From Amblyomma americanum (Eukaryota; Arthropoda; Arachnida; Ixodida; Ixodidae), in the NCBI RefSeq assembly GCF_052857255.1, contig NC_135506.1, positions 78,972,324-79,036,323 of the forward strand: a stretch of DNA of 64,000 bases, read 5' to 3'. The translations under genes were made by a program, and so were the position numbers. Below the pieces are notes generated by a model, which worked only from the letters and a program-made list of their open reading frames with translations, had not been told where the DNA came from and searched no databases. Position 1 is the first letter of the stretch. Each line of letters starts with the position of its first letter. Below are positions 21,411-30,899 of the stretch, piece after piece.

Positions 21411-21599
21411 CTGCGAATGTTCAAAACTTTATGAACGCAATGTTTTCAAGAGTCGCGTTTGCATGAATGCGACAGAAGTCGACTCCAGTCGCCTTATTCA
21501 CGGAGAGTACAAAACGTGGAAGAAGAGAGTAAAATGTGAGTCAGGCCTTTCTTTCAAAAAACCTTCTCTTTCCCTCAAAAGAAGAGCTAGAGTGAAACT

Positions 21600-21885
21600 C
21601 TGTCGCATTTATGTAAAAGCGACTGTATATTAAAAAGATTTCACTATAACAATCAATATATCCCCGGACCTATCGCGACAGATCTGCATTTTTCCTTATT
21701 AATGTTTTTGCTGTCGCCAAACCGTTTCCATTCGTTTTTATATCAGTCGTAACTGCTGGATGCAAGCCATCAAAAACTTCGAAATATCTTGCTACACATC
21801 GTAAAAATGGACCATTACGCTCAATATTTCCATAACAATCAAAATTTTGGTCCAAGAATGCTGGACATGTGCTTCTGTGGTCCAG
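21600..21885 (+). repeat. AT-rich interspersed repeat, copy 4
   Basis: AAAGATTTCACTATAACAAT, TTGCTGTCGCCAAACCGTTT, ATCTTGCTACACATCGTAAA and TTTTGGTCCAAGAATGCTGG. Same block order as copies 1 and 2. Left of the second duplication unit. Confidence 0.65.
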
Positions 21886-22282
21886 TCGATACCTTGGTCG
21901 GGCTTTGAGGTACTTGGCGGTGGTGTCCACCAGCAGAAAACCGTGATTTCGCACGATTTTAGTGCTCATGAATACTAAATAGCCAGCCATTATTTTTGGC
22001 TTCATGAGTTCGTTGGTTCTGCCTATCGAACTATTCCGATGAATACCATTGAATTGCACCGTCTACAGCTGTCGCTTATCTTAACCATACATTCAGCTTC
22101 ATTCAGTAAGGTGCCTCTATGGACCGTAAAGTCGCTGTAAAACCAGGGCATTACCATACGTGCTGCTATGACGACCTCCCTCGTATCTCGCACATGACGG
22201 GATCAAGGTGCGGGTAGCGTTCCATTCCCTGCGAATGTTCAAAACTTCCGCACAAATTGCAAGAGGGACGCATTTGCCTGAG

Positions 22283-22515
22283 ACGCCGCGGTGGCTCAGT
22301 GGTTTTAATGCCAGGCTGCTAAACAAAAAGGCCTTAGTTCGATCCCGGCCCTAGGTGGTCGCATTGCGATGTAGGCGAAAATTTAGAGGCTCTTGTACAG
22401 TGCGATATCGCCGCACGTTAAGAACTCTAGTCGGTCAAGATTTCCGCAGCCCTCTACTACGGCGTCCCTTAAAGTCTGAGTCACTTCGGGACTTCACACC
22501 CCATTAAATCAGGCT
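22283..22515 (+). mobile_element. Second-family tRNA-derived SINE
   Basis: CCGCGGTGGCTCAGTGG (A box), TAGTTCGATCCCGGCC (B box), TGCGATGTAGGCGAAAATTT and GTCTGAGTCACTTCGGGAC. Same relative position as the copy at 19074, so the two descend from one insertion. Confidence 0.8.
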
Positions 22516-22696
22516 TTTAAAAGCTCATGTCACCATAAAGAAGGCCCCCGGAAAAGTCAAGCGCTTCCTGTGGATCTCTTGCACATCAGTAAAAGCATAC
22601 TGCCGAACAGTAACTACGTTTCTTGCCCTAGAGTCCTCCGAAACGTTCACGCACTCTCAAACGCAAGCGAAGTATCATGATAATTCCAGCACTCAC

Positions 22697-22841
22697 CTCT
22701 CAGTGGCCGTCACCGAGACTACCCTGGGTGCTGGGCTGGAAGACGTGAATGTGGGTACCTCCGTTGTCCTCCGATGAGATGAAGTCGAACGGCGAACACT
22801 GCAGCGCAGAACATCGACCACCTTATTAGGTTGAAGCTCAT
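22697..22841 (-). pseudogene. First exon of an unknown secreted protein, copy 2 (premature stop)
   Basis: The minus strand from the ATG at 22841 gives M-S-F-N-L-I-R-W-S-M-F, A-A-V-F-A-V-R-L-H-L-I-G-G and R-L-P-A-Q-H-P-G, then TAG. The donor AGAG|GTGAGTGC is kept at the end. It is 20 bases shorter than copy 1, so frame and phase no longer agree. The TATA box upstream (22956-22966) and the 5' leader with TCTTGGCGAGCG are better preserved than in copy 1. Probably a dead paralogue. Confidence 0.6.
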
Positions 22842-22952
22842 CGGCGACTCAACCACGAACAAAAGAACCAACGCTCGCCAAGAACCGGCGTCACTCTCGC
22901 ACATGCCTCGCGCTTGCCCCGTGTTCCAATAAGGGTCGCGAGCACACCTCCT

Positions 22953-22968
22953 CTTCCTTTATATTACA
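22953..22968 (-). promoter_or_regulatory. TATA-box candidate for the copy 2 exon
   Basis: On the minus strand GTAATATAAAGGAAG lies about 115-130 bases upstream of the exon ATG. The aligned position in copy 1 reads GTATTCTAAAGGGAG. Confidence 0.4.
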
Positions 22969-23021
22969 CGAACGCGGTGCACGTGCAGGCGGCAGAGCAC
23001 GAGCACAAACCAGAGTTTGGA

Positions 23022-23070
23022 CACACACGGGCGCCTTAGCGCTTCGCGTCCATCAAAACGCAGCTGCCGC
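23022..23070 (-). mobile_element. Ruka head/body fragment
   Basis: CACACGGGCGCCTTAGCGC, TTCGCGTCCATCAAAACG and CAGCTGCCGC form the left arm of a palindrome with the adjacent plus-strand Ruka piece. Confidence 0.7.
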
Positions 23071-24560
23071 AGCGGCTGGGTTTTGAAGGAGCCTTGAGCA
23101 TGTGGATCCAAGGAAGTAAGAAGTGCAGCCACACGAACAGCCTGCTCCAAAAGTCAACGGAGCAGGTGAGTCGTATGATAACCAGGGTCTCCCAAAGAAG
23201 ATACGGAATGAAAGAAGCGGATACGATAAAACTGGTCAGAAGTCTGGTGGTCAGCAGAGTCACCTACTCGCTCCCGTACCACCCCATGAACAATCTAGAA
23301 AGAGAACAAGCTGACACGCTCTTAAGAAAAGCATACAAGACAGCGCTACACCTGCCAAGAAACACGCCAAACGAAAAGCTGCTGCAGCTGGGGCTCAGAA
23401 ACACCTTCAGCGAACTAGCGGAAGCACAGGTCAAGACGCAGAAGTTCAGACTCCGAACGTCAGCCGCCGGCAGAGGACTCCTGAATAAACGCACAATAAT
23501 CAATGCCGCCGCAGCAGTCATGGATTACGCCGGCAAACCGATCACTTACGCAACCCTTCGGGACCACACGGTGGCAGAGGGGGAGGAAGTCGCCGTTGCA
23601 CTAGCGGCGGCCGAAGGCTATCGGAAAAACAAATCACTGATCATATTAACAGACTCGAAATCCGTATGCAGGAACTACGCGCAAGGTAGAGTCTGCAAGG
23701 CGGCCCTACGAATCCTCCTCGAAACAGGGCCCCCTAGACAAAAAGTAACCGACAAGATACTCTGGATACCGGCACACATGGGGATAGAGGGCAACTCAAG
23801 GGTGGACAGATTAGTTTGCGAGATCACGTTCTGAGCTGAGCTGTTGAAGACCCTAGAGAACCCTACCATAGTGGAGCCAGTATATGCGGAGCTGCTAAAT
23901 TGCTACAGAGGACACAGGCTCGAGTACCCTCCGCCACACAACTCATTAACACAACGAGAAGCAGTGAACTGGCGGAGACTGCAAATAGGAACATTCTTCA
24001 ACCTATACAGTCTACACAAAAGGTACCCTACACCATTCAGAGACACATGCCCGTGGTGCGGGGCAACCACCACGCTATACCACATTACATGGGAGTGAAA
24101 ACGCAATTATGCATTCTACAAACTCCAAACCCCGGGTGCGGTGCAATAGGAGGGTCTGCTCACCAGCAACGAGCTCACAGCCCAAAGGGTACCTGTGCAG
24201 CACGCATGCGAAACAGCAAGGCTCAGCGGAGCCCTGGAATAGGAGCCCGACTTTGCGAGAAGGCCAGACGTCAATGATGAAGGTGACGGCCCACCGCTAA
24301 TCTCATTGAGATTTCAATAAATGTTTTCTCTCTCTCTCTCTCTCTCTCTCTCGAAGGAGCCGAAACGCTAAGGCGCCCGTGTGCTCTGCGATGCCAGCGG
24401 ACGTTAAAGATCCGCAGGTAGTGGAAGTTATTCCTGAGCCCTCCACCACAGCACCTTTCCTCCATTCTTCTTTCAATCCCTCCTTTATTCCTTCGCTTAC
24501 AGCGCGGCTCAGGTGTCAGCCTAAATGTGAGACATATTGCGCCATTTCCTTTCCGCAAAA
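23071..24560 (+). mobile_element. Ruka-like SINE split by a LINE insertion
   Basis: The first part is AGCGGCTGGGTTTTGAAGG (23071-23093). It continues at 24353 with GAAGGAGCCGAAACGC, then the normal body to GCGCCATTTCC at 24555. GAAGGAGCC is duplicated on both sides of the LINE. Confidence 0.85.
23094..24352 (+). mobile_element. 5'-truncated LINE with RNase H and zinc knuckle
   Basis: A single long frame (23094-23834) starts at the truncation point. It carries the C-terminal part of a reverse transcriptase (L-V-V-S-R-V-T-Y, L-R-K-A-Y-K-T-A-L-H-L-P) and an RNase H-like domain with I-I-L-T-D-S-K-S-V and L-W-I-P-A-H-M-G-I-E-G-N-S. The first RNase H strand with its catalytic Asp (Y-T-D-A) is missing. 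A second frame (23844-24098) supplies R-R-L-Q-I-G-T and the zinc-knuckle start C-P-W-C-G-A...Y-H-I-T-W-E, then TGA. The 3' end is CAATAAATGTTTTC followed by a (TC)n tail to 24352. The flanking 9-base duplication GAAGGAGCC (23085-23093 and 24353-24361) fixes both ends. Probably I/R1-like. Confidence 0.9.
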
Positions 24561-24563
24561 ACC

Positions 24564-24888
24564 CGCCGCGGTGGCTGAGTGGTTAGAATGCTCGGCTACT
24601 GACCCGGAGTTCCCGCGTTCGAACCCGACCGCTACGGCTGCGTTTTATGGAGGCAAAACGGTAAGGCGCCCGTGTGCTGTGCGATGTCAGTGCACGTTAA
24701 AGATCCCCAGGTGGTCGAAATTATTCCGGAGCCCTAGCTCCACTACGGCACCTGCTTCTTCCTTTCTTCTTTCACTCCCTCCCTTGTCCCTTGCCTTACG
24801 GCACAGTTCAGGCGTCCAACGATATATGAGACAGATACTGCGCCATTTCCTTTCCCCCCAAAAAATAAAAAAAAAATTGGTTTTTGGG
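24564..24888 (+). mobile_element. Ruka-like SINE, full length
   Basis: CCGCCGCGGTGGCTGAGTGG (A box), GCGTTCGAACCCGACC (B box), the complete body, GATACTGCGCCATTTCC, then an A-rich tail. Follows another plus copy head to tail. Confidence 0.9.
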
Positions 24889-25005
24889 GAAAGGAAATGA
24901 CGCAGTATGTGTCTTCACTTCTCATCCAACACCTGAACCGCGCCGTAAGAGAAGGGATAAAGGAGAAGCTGAAAGAAGAAATGAAGAGGTGCAGTTGAGT
25001 TTCCC
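24889..25005 (-). mobile_element. Ruka 3' half
   Basis: GGTTTTTGGGGAAAGGAAAT, CACCTGAACCGCGCCGTAAG and AAGAAATGAAGAGGTGC. Tail-to-tail with the preceding full copy, giving a potential hairpin of about 115 paired bases. Confidence 0.85.
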
Positions 25006-25011
25006 CTTCCG

Positions 25012-25550
25012 GTGGCGATGAGAGGAAACTACTTGATGATGAAATCGGGGTTTCTTGATGACCCGGTGGTTCTACTCGCAAACATTCACATTACTCAAGG
25101 AAAGGAGAAGGTTAACTATTTATTTACAACATAGGCAAAAAAACGAGAAGAAACAAAGCAAGGAGAAAACTATTTACATGACTAAATCGTGGATCAGACG
25201 AATTCAGCCCCCGCTCAACCCAGAGCGCTTGGTTTTAAACCCTCTGTCTCCGCCCTTAGCGGGGACAGCAACCAATAAGATAACCAACGACCCATCTCGC
25301 CAATCAGTGGTTAGGGAAAGGAAAATAAGGTCCGCCCACTGAGCAGAGATTGGGGAAAAAGGTCTGATTAAAACATTTGGGAAGGAGGTTTCAAATAACT
25401 ACACAAACAACACAAATGCGACTTCCGTTCCCACGCCACCCACGGCACCACAGGCGCTAGAAACATGTGCCGACGAGGCGATGACTCAGGTTGTTGACAG
25501 CAACAAAGAGAACACAGCCGTTAAGGGAAGTAGACAGTCGTTACAGGAAT
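25012..25550 (-). mobile_element. Possible solo LTR
   Basis: On the minus strand this block starts with TGTAACGACTG. It then has a TATA-like GGGTTTAAAACC about 250-320 bases in and a TGTAAATAAATAG polyadenylation-like word about 100 bases later. It holds no frame of interest. That order is what an LTR of a Gypsy-type element shows. The other boundary and a target duplication were not found, so the identity is tentative. Confidence 0.35.
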
Positions 25551-25820
25551 AGTGGGTTTCCGGTCACTCGGCTAATACCTCGTGCGCCCCCGAAGCCTCG
25601 TCAACCCCTTAACAACCACATGTCGTCAGCTGTACTTGGTTCGCGTTTTTCCCGGCGGGTCATCCCCGTGACGGCGCGGCGTAAACGAGGACCCCCGCGG
25701 CACGAAGGGGAGGCAGGGACTGGACGGGCCCCTTTGTTAGGGACTTTCGGCCCCGCTGGAGCGGCGTTCCTTTGCGAACACAAGATCAACGAGTTCGCGG
25801 AAAGGTCAGCGAACTCCACA
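25550..25820. other. GC-rich unassigned DNA
   Basis: A minus frame (25601-26110) crosses this block into SINE sequence and is not credible as a gene. Confidence 0.3.
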
Positions 25821-25821
25821 G

Positions 25822-26015
25822 GTGCCACAGTGGAGGGTTGCGGAATAATTTCGACCATCAGGGGATCTTTAACCTGCACTGATATCGCACAGCACACAAG
25901 CGCCTTTGCTTTTCTCCTTCTCAATGGAAACGCGGCCTCCGTGGCCGGGATCGAACCCGAGTACTCCGGATCACTAGCGGAGCGCCTTAACAACCGAGCC
26001 ACCGCCCTAACTACT
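25822..26015 (-). mobile_element. Ruka-like SINE, 5' two thirds
   Basis: GTGGAGGGTTGCGGAATAAT to ACAACCGAGCCACCGCCC, with the inverted B box GGGATCGAACCCGAG. Confidence 0.8.
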
Positions 26016-26047
26016 GAGACCGCGGTGGGTCTAAAATGCTTTTTAGT

Positions 26048-26147
26048 ACACCTGAACCCTGCCATAAGAGAAGAGACAAAGAAAAGGGGCTCCGGAATAA
26101 TTTCTACCACCTGGGGTCTTCAACCTGCACTGACATCACCCAGGCCC
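26048..26147 (-). mobile_element. Ruka fragment
   Basis: ACACCTGAACCCTGCCATAA, GGCTCCGGAATAATTTCTAC and CTGCACTGACATCACC. An internal block is deleted. Confidence 0.7.
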
Positions 26148-26201
26148 GTCAGAAATTTGGTATTTAAAAGCGAGAATACCTTTTAATACCGAATTTCTGA
26201 C
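26148..26201. repeat. 54-base palindrome
   Basis: GTCAGAAATTTGGTATTTAA and TTAATACCGAATTTCTGAC are near-perfect inverted arms around CGAGAATA. The palindrome sits exactly between two head-to-head Ruka pieces. Confidence 0.7.
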
Positions 26202-26203
26202 GA

Positions 26204-26372
26204 TGCGCATTAAAGATCCCCAGGTGTTCAAAATTATTCCGGAGCCCTCCACTACAGCACGTCATCTTTCCTCTCTTCTTTCACTCCCTCCTTTATCCCA
26301 TCCCTTACGGCAGGGTTCAGGTGTCCGCCGAGGTGTGAGACACTGCGCCATTTTCTTTCCCCAAAAACCTAA
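26204..26372 (+). mobile_element. Ruka 3' half
   Basis: GCATTAAAGATCCCCAGGTG, TTCCGGAGCCCTCCACTAC, and to CACTGCGCCATTTTCTTTCC. Confidence 0.8.
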
Positions 26373-26374
26373 TT

Positions 26375-27235
26375 TAATTTATATTTCCACGGATATCAGG
26401 TGGGTCACCTGATGATGTGAACAGAACGCACATCTCATCACTTAAGAGCCGTCTTGTGCTTCGTGTCTTTTCCATACGCCGCACTATCACTACTGACTTT
26501 TTCTACAGTTCTGGCAATAGAGCTTTGCGAGTGTAACACGAGCGCTGTATACGGCGAGGCAAAACGCTTGGCGATGTCTGATTCTGCTAGCATTGCCAAT
26601 AGAATAAATATTAGGACTTACTGTTCCGTCCACGCTGTCCCCTCGCTGCCGTCTGAAAGCTCACAGCGCTGCTGTCGGCTCCGGGCGCTGTTGTAGTTGA
26701 CGCGTCAGGCGACCCCTTGCCATTCGTGGCAGCATAGGGGTCTGCGCCGCATCCTAGCTCAAATAAAAGCATTGTGCGTGTCCTCAATTGAACGGTTTTT
26801 TTGTAGCTCACAAAAGAACAAAGTGCTCGGCTGGCGCTGCGACTCGGCGACAAAGCTACACACTTTCCACGTGCTCACGTTCGAATCGGGCTCGTGCGGC
26901 CAGCTCAGTTTCTTTCTCTTCTTTCCTCGAGCACGGCCCTCATTATCGGTCTTCAATCTTCAGAACTGAAATTAAAATCATGCGACATATGGAATTAAAA
27001 ATTGAGCACACACACGTGTTTGAATCAAAGGCAAAACCTTTTCATATGCGTGGGAATAAATGCTTGGTAAATGAGTTTTTTACCTCACGATGGCGGTCCT
27101 CTGACGATGTTTATGCAACCCTTGCGGATCTCTATCTTCCAGCATGAATTTAGTGTAATATTATAATAGCAATTCGATCATTAAAATCACCTCGCGTCGG
27201 ATATCTGCTCATGCTAGGATAAGGGGAAATTAGTT
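26375..27235. other. Unassigned DNA
   Basis: Short frames only (for example 26788-27147, plus). No domain or repeat recognised. Confidence 0.3.
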
Positions 27236-27239
27236 GGTT

Positions 27240-27715
27240 CATCAACAGGCCCTCCAATTCAACATCCGGGCGCCTTCAACCCCTGGCCAACTCCAATGTC
27301 ATTGAAAGACGCTGCAGCATGCAGAGTAAATAGCCCAACACTTCCAGAACACCAGGGAAAATTGCGCAACCTTTCTTCAACCTAGATCATCCCTGAACAC
27401 GGATCAAGCACATGTACTTCGCAAAGTTCAAACTAACGCTCTCTGCGCCACACTAATGCTCTAAAACTTTGGATGTCTGGACACAGCTCAGTGTCCCAAC
27501 TGTATGAAAACCAAGGCAGACAAAGAACACATTCTGTACTCATCTAACACTGCCTTCTCCTGTCTTTATTCTGCTTGCCTTTCCGCTCCTTCCTCGAGTG
27601 CTTGACTTCACTCGGTCTCGGCAGATCATCAGCGGGTGTTAGTGGAGCAATCGGTCTTTTGCAGAGGTCCCTTGTGCTGGCCCAAATAAAGTTTTTTTTC
27701 CTCCTCCTCGGCCCT
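27240..27715 (+). mobile_element. LINE 3' end
   Basis: At 27490 the plus strand gives Q-C-P-N-C-M-K-T-K-A-D-K-E-H-I-L, a CxxC...H zinc knuckle with its last Cys region lost. S-F-L-E-C-L-T-S-L-G-L follows, then CCCAAATAAAG and a T-run with CCTCCTCCTC, a typical LINE tail. Different in sequence from the (TC)n-tailed LINEs here. Confidence 0.6.
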
Positions 27716-27719
27716 CCTC

Positions 27720-28315
27720 TCCTTTTTAACCTGAATGCGCAGGCCATAGAGCCAGTAAATTCGACGTCCCTTTCATACTTCGCGAAATTGGGGCTCCGCT
27801 TCTCGTTACCGCAATTCGACCTGCTACCGATGAGGCTGCTATCACTGAATCCATTCCCCGCAACCTTCGTGACATTGGCAAAGGGCACCTGTATAATAAC
27901 CCTCATAACACCGCCTGGGAAGAAGGCTCTCTACTCTCATTCTGGACTTCCTCACTTATCACATTCCTAAACCCGGCAATTCACTCGCCGCTGCGAACCT
28001 CCGCTTCATCTCTCTTAATTCCTGCGTTGGCAAGGCAATGAAGCGTACGGCGCTCACTAGGTCTTGTCGGCGTTGGAAGGCTTCTAAATCGCTTCCTCGC
28101 ACCGTTAGAAACCACGAAAGGACAGGTACAACTCTGGGTCACTGAATTCACCGGCCATAGCGAGGTCGTGCTGACATCTTCTCAAAGAATATACAAGTTT
28201 CAACTAACCGCTTTTGAAGAGACTTTCAGGGACAAGCGAGTCCGAGAATTTTTTAACACCTCCGTACAAACAACCGCAGAAGAGTGTGCGGGCAACCTGC
28301 GTCGAATCCACCCGC
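27720..28315. other. Unassigned DNA
   Basis: The region between the LINE tail and the next exon candidate. No feature supported. Confidence 0.3.
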
Positions 28316-28317
28316 CT

Positions 28318-28642
28318 TTATTGGACATCCATCGCGCTGACACGCTCCGCGTCGCCTTTGCGCGGAGTCGGCTTTTCATCCAGGAATAGGCATCGCCTGA
28401 CGAGGCTCCAGCCGCACTCTCCCAACGAGTCCAGCTGCGGGCGGCAGTCCTCGCGAGGCAAGCAGACCACGCGCTCCTGGACCACGCCGGTCAGCCGCAT
28501 GAAATCGTGCAAGCCACGAAGGCCCGCGGCAGCAGCTCGAATCATGCCGGTCGCCTCGGCCTCGCTCACTGAAGTCAGCTCGGCGACGCGCCCTTGCAAA
28601 GCGACGTGGCTGCGAACTCGATCCAAGGCATCGGCACCGTAC
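28318..28642 (-). CDS. Candidate terminal exon, unknown protein
   Basis: On the minus strand a GC-rich frame without stops runs from an acceptor-like CGATGACCGCAG at 28643 to a TAA at 28318-28320. That stop overlaps an AATAAA signal (CCAATAAAGG). The encoded segment is about 108 residues, with R-R-Y-G-A-D-A-L-D-R-V, a long helical-looking stretch with A-A-A-A-G-L-R-G-L-H-D-F, then four Cys in about 32 residues (V-C-L, D-C-R, E-C-G-W, R-C-L). Composition is coding-like. The frame also stays open upstream to 29040, so the acceptor is not certain. No family recognised and no upstream exon identified. It could be the 3' end of a gene entering from beyond 29 kb. Confidence 0.4.
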
Positions 28643-28649
28643 CTGCGGT

Positions 28650-29155
28650 CATCGTAGGCGTCAGTGTTACAGAGTGCTCTTCCACCATTTCCCGAATGGC
28701 TAGTCAGAACTGAGAGCGCCAGATTAGTATGGCACTTCTTTGAGTTACGTTTGGTGCCATTTGGAGATTTAATCTCAAGAATCCGCTGGCCGCTACGCGT
28801 TGGACACTGACAACAGTAACTGCTTTCCCTGCAAAGATGCTCGAGCTGAGCTACGTAGCTCTGCTCGAGCCAGTCTGCAGGCCCGTCCAGTTTCCTTTTT
28901 ATTCTCCCTCCAATCAGAACAACCGGAAGGGTGGAGTCGTGGTAGGCAGAACCGTGTGGTCGATATGCGAAATCATTTCTAGCTCTCTCTATTATTAGGA
29001 CGCGTCTTTCGGCGCTTGTTATATGAACCCTTGTACACAATGTGAATATTGAGATTCTTCGTTCCTACTCTCTTCTTGTCAAGGATTTAAAATGTGCCCT
29101 CCACGCGGAGCCTGGCAACTGGCTTCAACGGTGCTCGGGAATCACATCTGTTGTT
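28650..29155. other. Unassigned DNA
   Basis: If the exon at 28.3 kb is real, this is intron. The antisense frame continues but its composition loses the coding look. Confidence 0.3.
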
Positions 29156-29159
29156 ACGG

Positions 29160-30310
29160 TAGGCTGAGTAGGGCATGATGAGAGCGGGGAATGCGTAACC
29201 AGCGGCTGGATTTCACCGGAACCTTCTGGAAAGGTGTTACTCTGGAACGAGGAGGATAAGACAAGAGCGGAGAAACTCTTGACCGTAGTGGTTGCCACAG
29301 GAAATACATGAAGCGTGGTTACAGAGGAACAAGAGGGTGTGGCTAGAGTAGGGGAGTGCGTAACTGGAATGTGGTTGCCATCGGAACCATGCCGATGGTG
29401 GTTACCGAGGAAGAAAGAGGGTGTCAGGAGTAACGGAATGAGTCACTGGAAGGTGGTTACCACCGAAACCTTCTGAAGGGAGGGGGGGTCACTACTGAAG
29501 GAAGAGGGGCTAGAGCAGATAAATGTGTAACCGCCGGGTGGCTACCGCAGGAACTACTGAAGAGTTGGTTACCATGCACGTAGCATATGACGAAAGTAGA
29601 GGAACGCTTAACCGGAGGGTATACTTACCCCAGAACTTTCTGGAGGATGGTTTCTGTGGAAGGGAAAGAATACGACGAAAGCGAAGGAATGCGTAACTAG
29701 GAGCGGTTAGCACCACAGCAGTTCAGAGGCTGTTTACAGTGAAAGGAGGAGGGTGGTTACCGGGGAAGGGTAATAAAAGACGTAACCTGAGGGTGGTTAC
29801 CACAGGAAGCATCTGGGGGCGGTCACATTTGAAAGATAAAGGTATGACGAGGGCGGGAGAACGTTTTAGGAACGGGTAGTTACCACTGGGACCACCCGGA
29901 GGGATGTGACATTAGAAGGAGAAGAATATGAAGAGGGCGGGAGAACGCGTTAGGGACGTGTGGGAACCATCTGAAGGGAGGTCACTGTTGAAGAATGAAG
30001 GTATAACGAGGGCGGGGGAAGGCGTTCGGGACAGGGCGGTTACCACCGGAACCACCTGAAGGGAAGTCACAGTGAAAGGATAAGGGTTTTACGAGGGTGG
30101 GTGAATGCGTTAGGAACAGGTGGTTACCATTAAAGCTTCCTTGGGGGAGGTCACAACGGAAGGAGGAAGGTATAGCGAAAGCGGAGGAATGCGTAACCGG
30201 AGGATAATTAATTGCCACCGTCGATGGCGCCAGGTGTGGCGTGAGCGAGGGGTGCGCAACTGCAGGACGGCTGCCACGGGAACCATCCGGTGTGTGGGTG
30301 ACCTTTAAGA
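29160..30310. repeat. Degenerate minisatellite, about 14 units of 76-91 bases
   Basis: The word (A)ATGCGTAAC or a variant recurs at 29191, 29276, 29356, 29439, 29523, 29604, 29689, 29780, 29860, 29944, 30020, 30105, 30189 and 30252, spacing 63-91 with most near 84. Each unit also contains GTGGTTACCACCGGAACC and AAGGTATGACGAGGGCGG versions. The plus strand is strongly purine-rich. Units are well diverged, so the array is old. Confidence 0.8.
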
Positions 30311-30314
30311 AGGA

Positions 30315-30655
30315 GGGAGAGGTGACTGGCGGTTAACAAAAGCGCCGCTCGGGTACAGACTCCGCTGTGGACTAAACGGCAGATTGGAAAGGAGTGCTAG
30401 TCGAGGGACGTGCATGTGAGGAACCGATACACGTGTGCATGTCGCACTCGAATTCTTTACCTCAGTACATAGTGTAATGAAAATGCCTGGACAGCTTTCG
30501 CTGAATCCCGCGTTGTCAGTGGTAGTGCTAATTTTATTAAACTGCAATACTGACTCCTATACAGAAGACTAAATATTATAAATGTCATCCTTGTCCTACG
30601 TTGACGGTATGCATACAAAAAACTGACTCACTATCAATGCAATTCATGCGGCAAA
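30315..30655. other. Unassigned DNA
   Basis: Nothing recognised. Confidence 0.3.
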
Positions 30656-30659
30656 GGTG

Positions 30660-30895
30660 CCGCCGTGGTGGCTGAGTGCTTAAAATATGCTCTCGTGCTG
30701 ACCCAAAAGAGGCATATTCGATCCCGGTCTCGGCGGTCGCATTTCGATCGAGGCGAAATACTAGAGGTCCGTCTACTTTGCGATGTCAGTGCACCTTAAA
30801 GAGCCACGGGTGGTCGAAATTATCCACAGGCCTTCAGTACTGCGTTTCGCATAGCCTGAGACACTTTGGGACCATAAACTCGTTAAAATATTATG
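30660..30895 (+). mobile_element. Second-family tRNA-derived SINE
   Basis: CCGCCGTGGTGGCTGAGTGC, ATTCGATCCCGGTC (B box), TTTCGATCGAGGCGAAATAC, GATGTCAGTGCACCTTAAAG and GCCTGAGACACTTTGGGACC. Confidence 0.8.
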
Positions 30896-30899
30896 CGGC

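Larger units (their letters stand above)
22170..23010. repeat. Segmental duplication, unit 2
   Basis: Paralogue of 18960-20010, as described there. Confidence 0.8.

Noticed and set aside
25601..26110. 169-codon minus frame
   Set aside because: Largely inverted Ruka sequence; the SINE body is often open in several frames.
29160..30310. CRISPR-like array
   Set aside because: Spacing is regular, but the whole unit is repeated with no unique spacers, and the context is eukaryotic.
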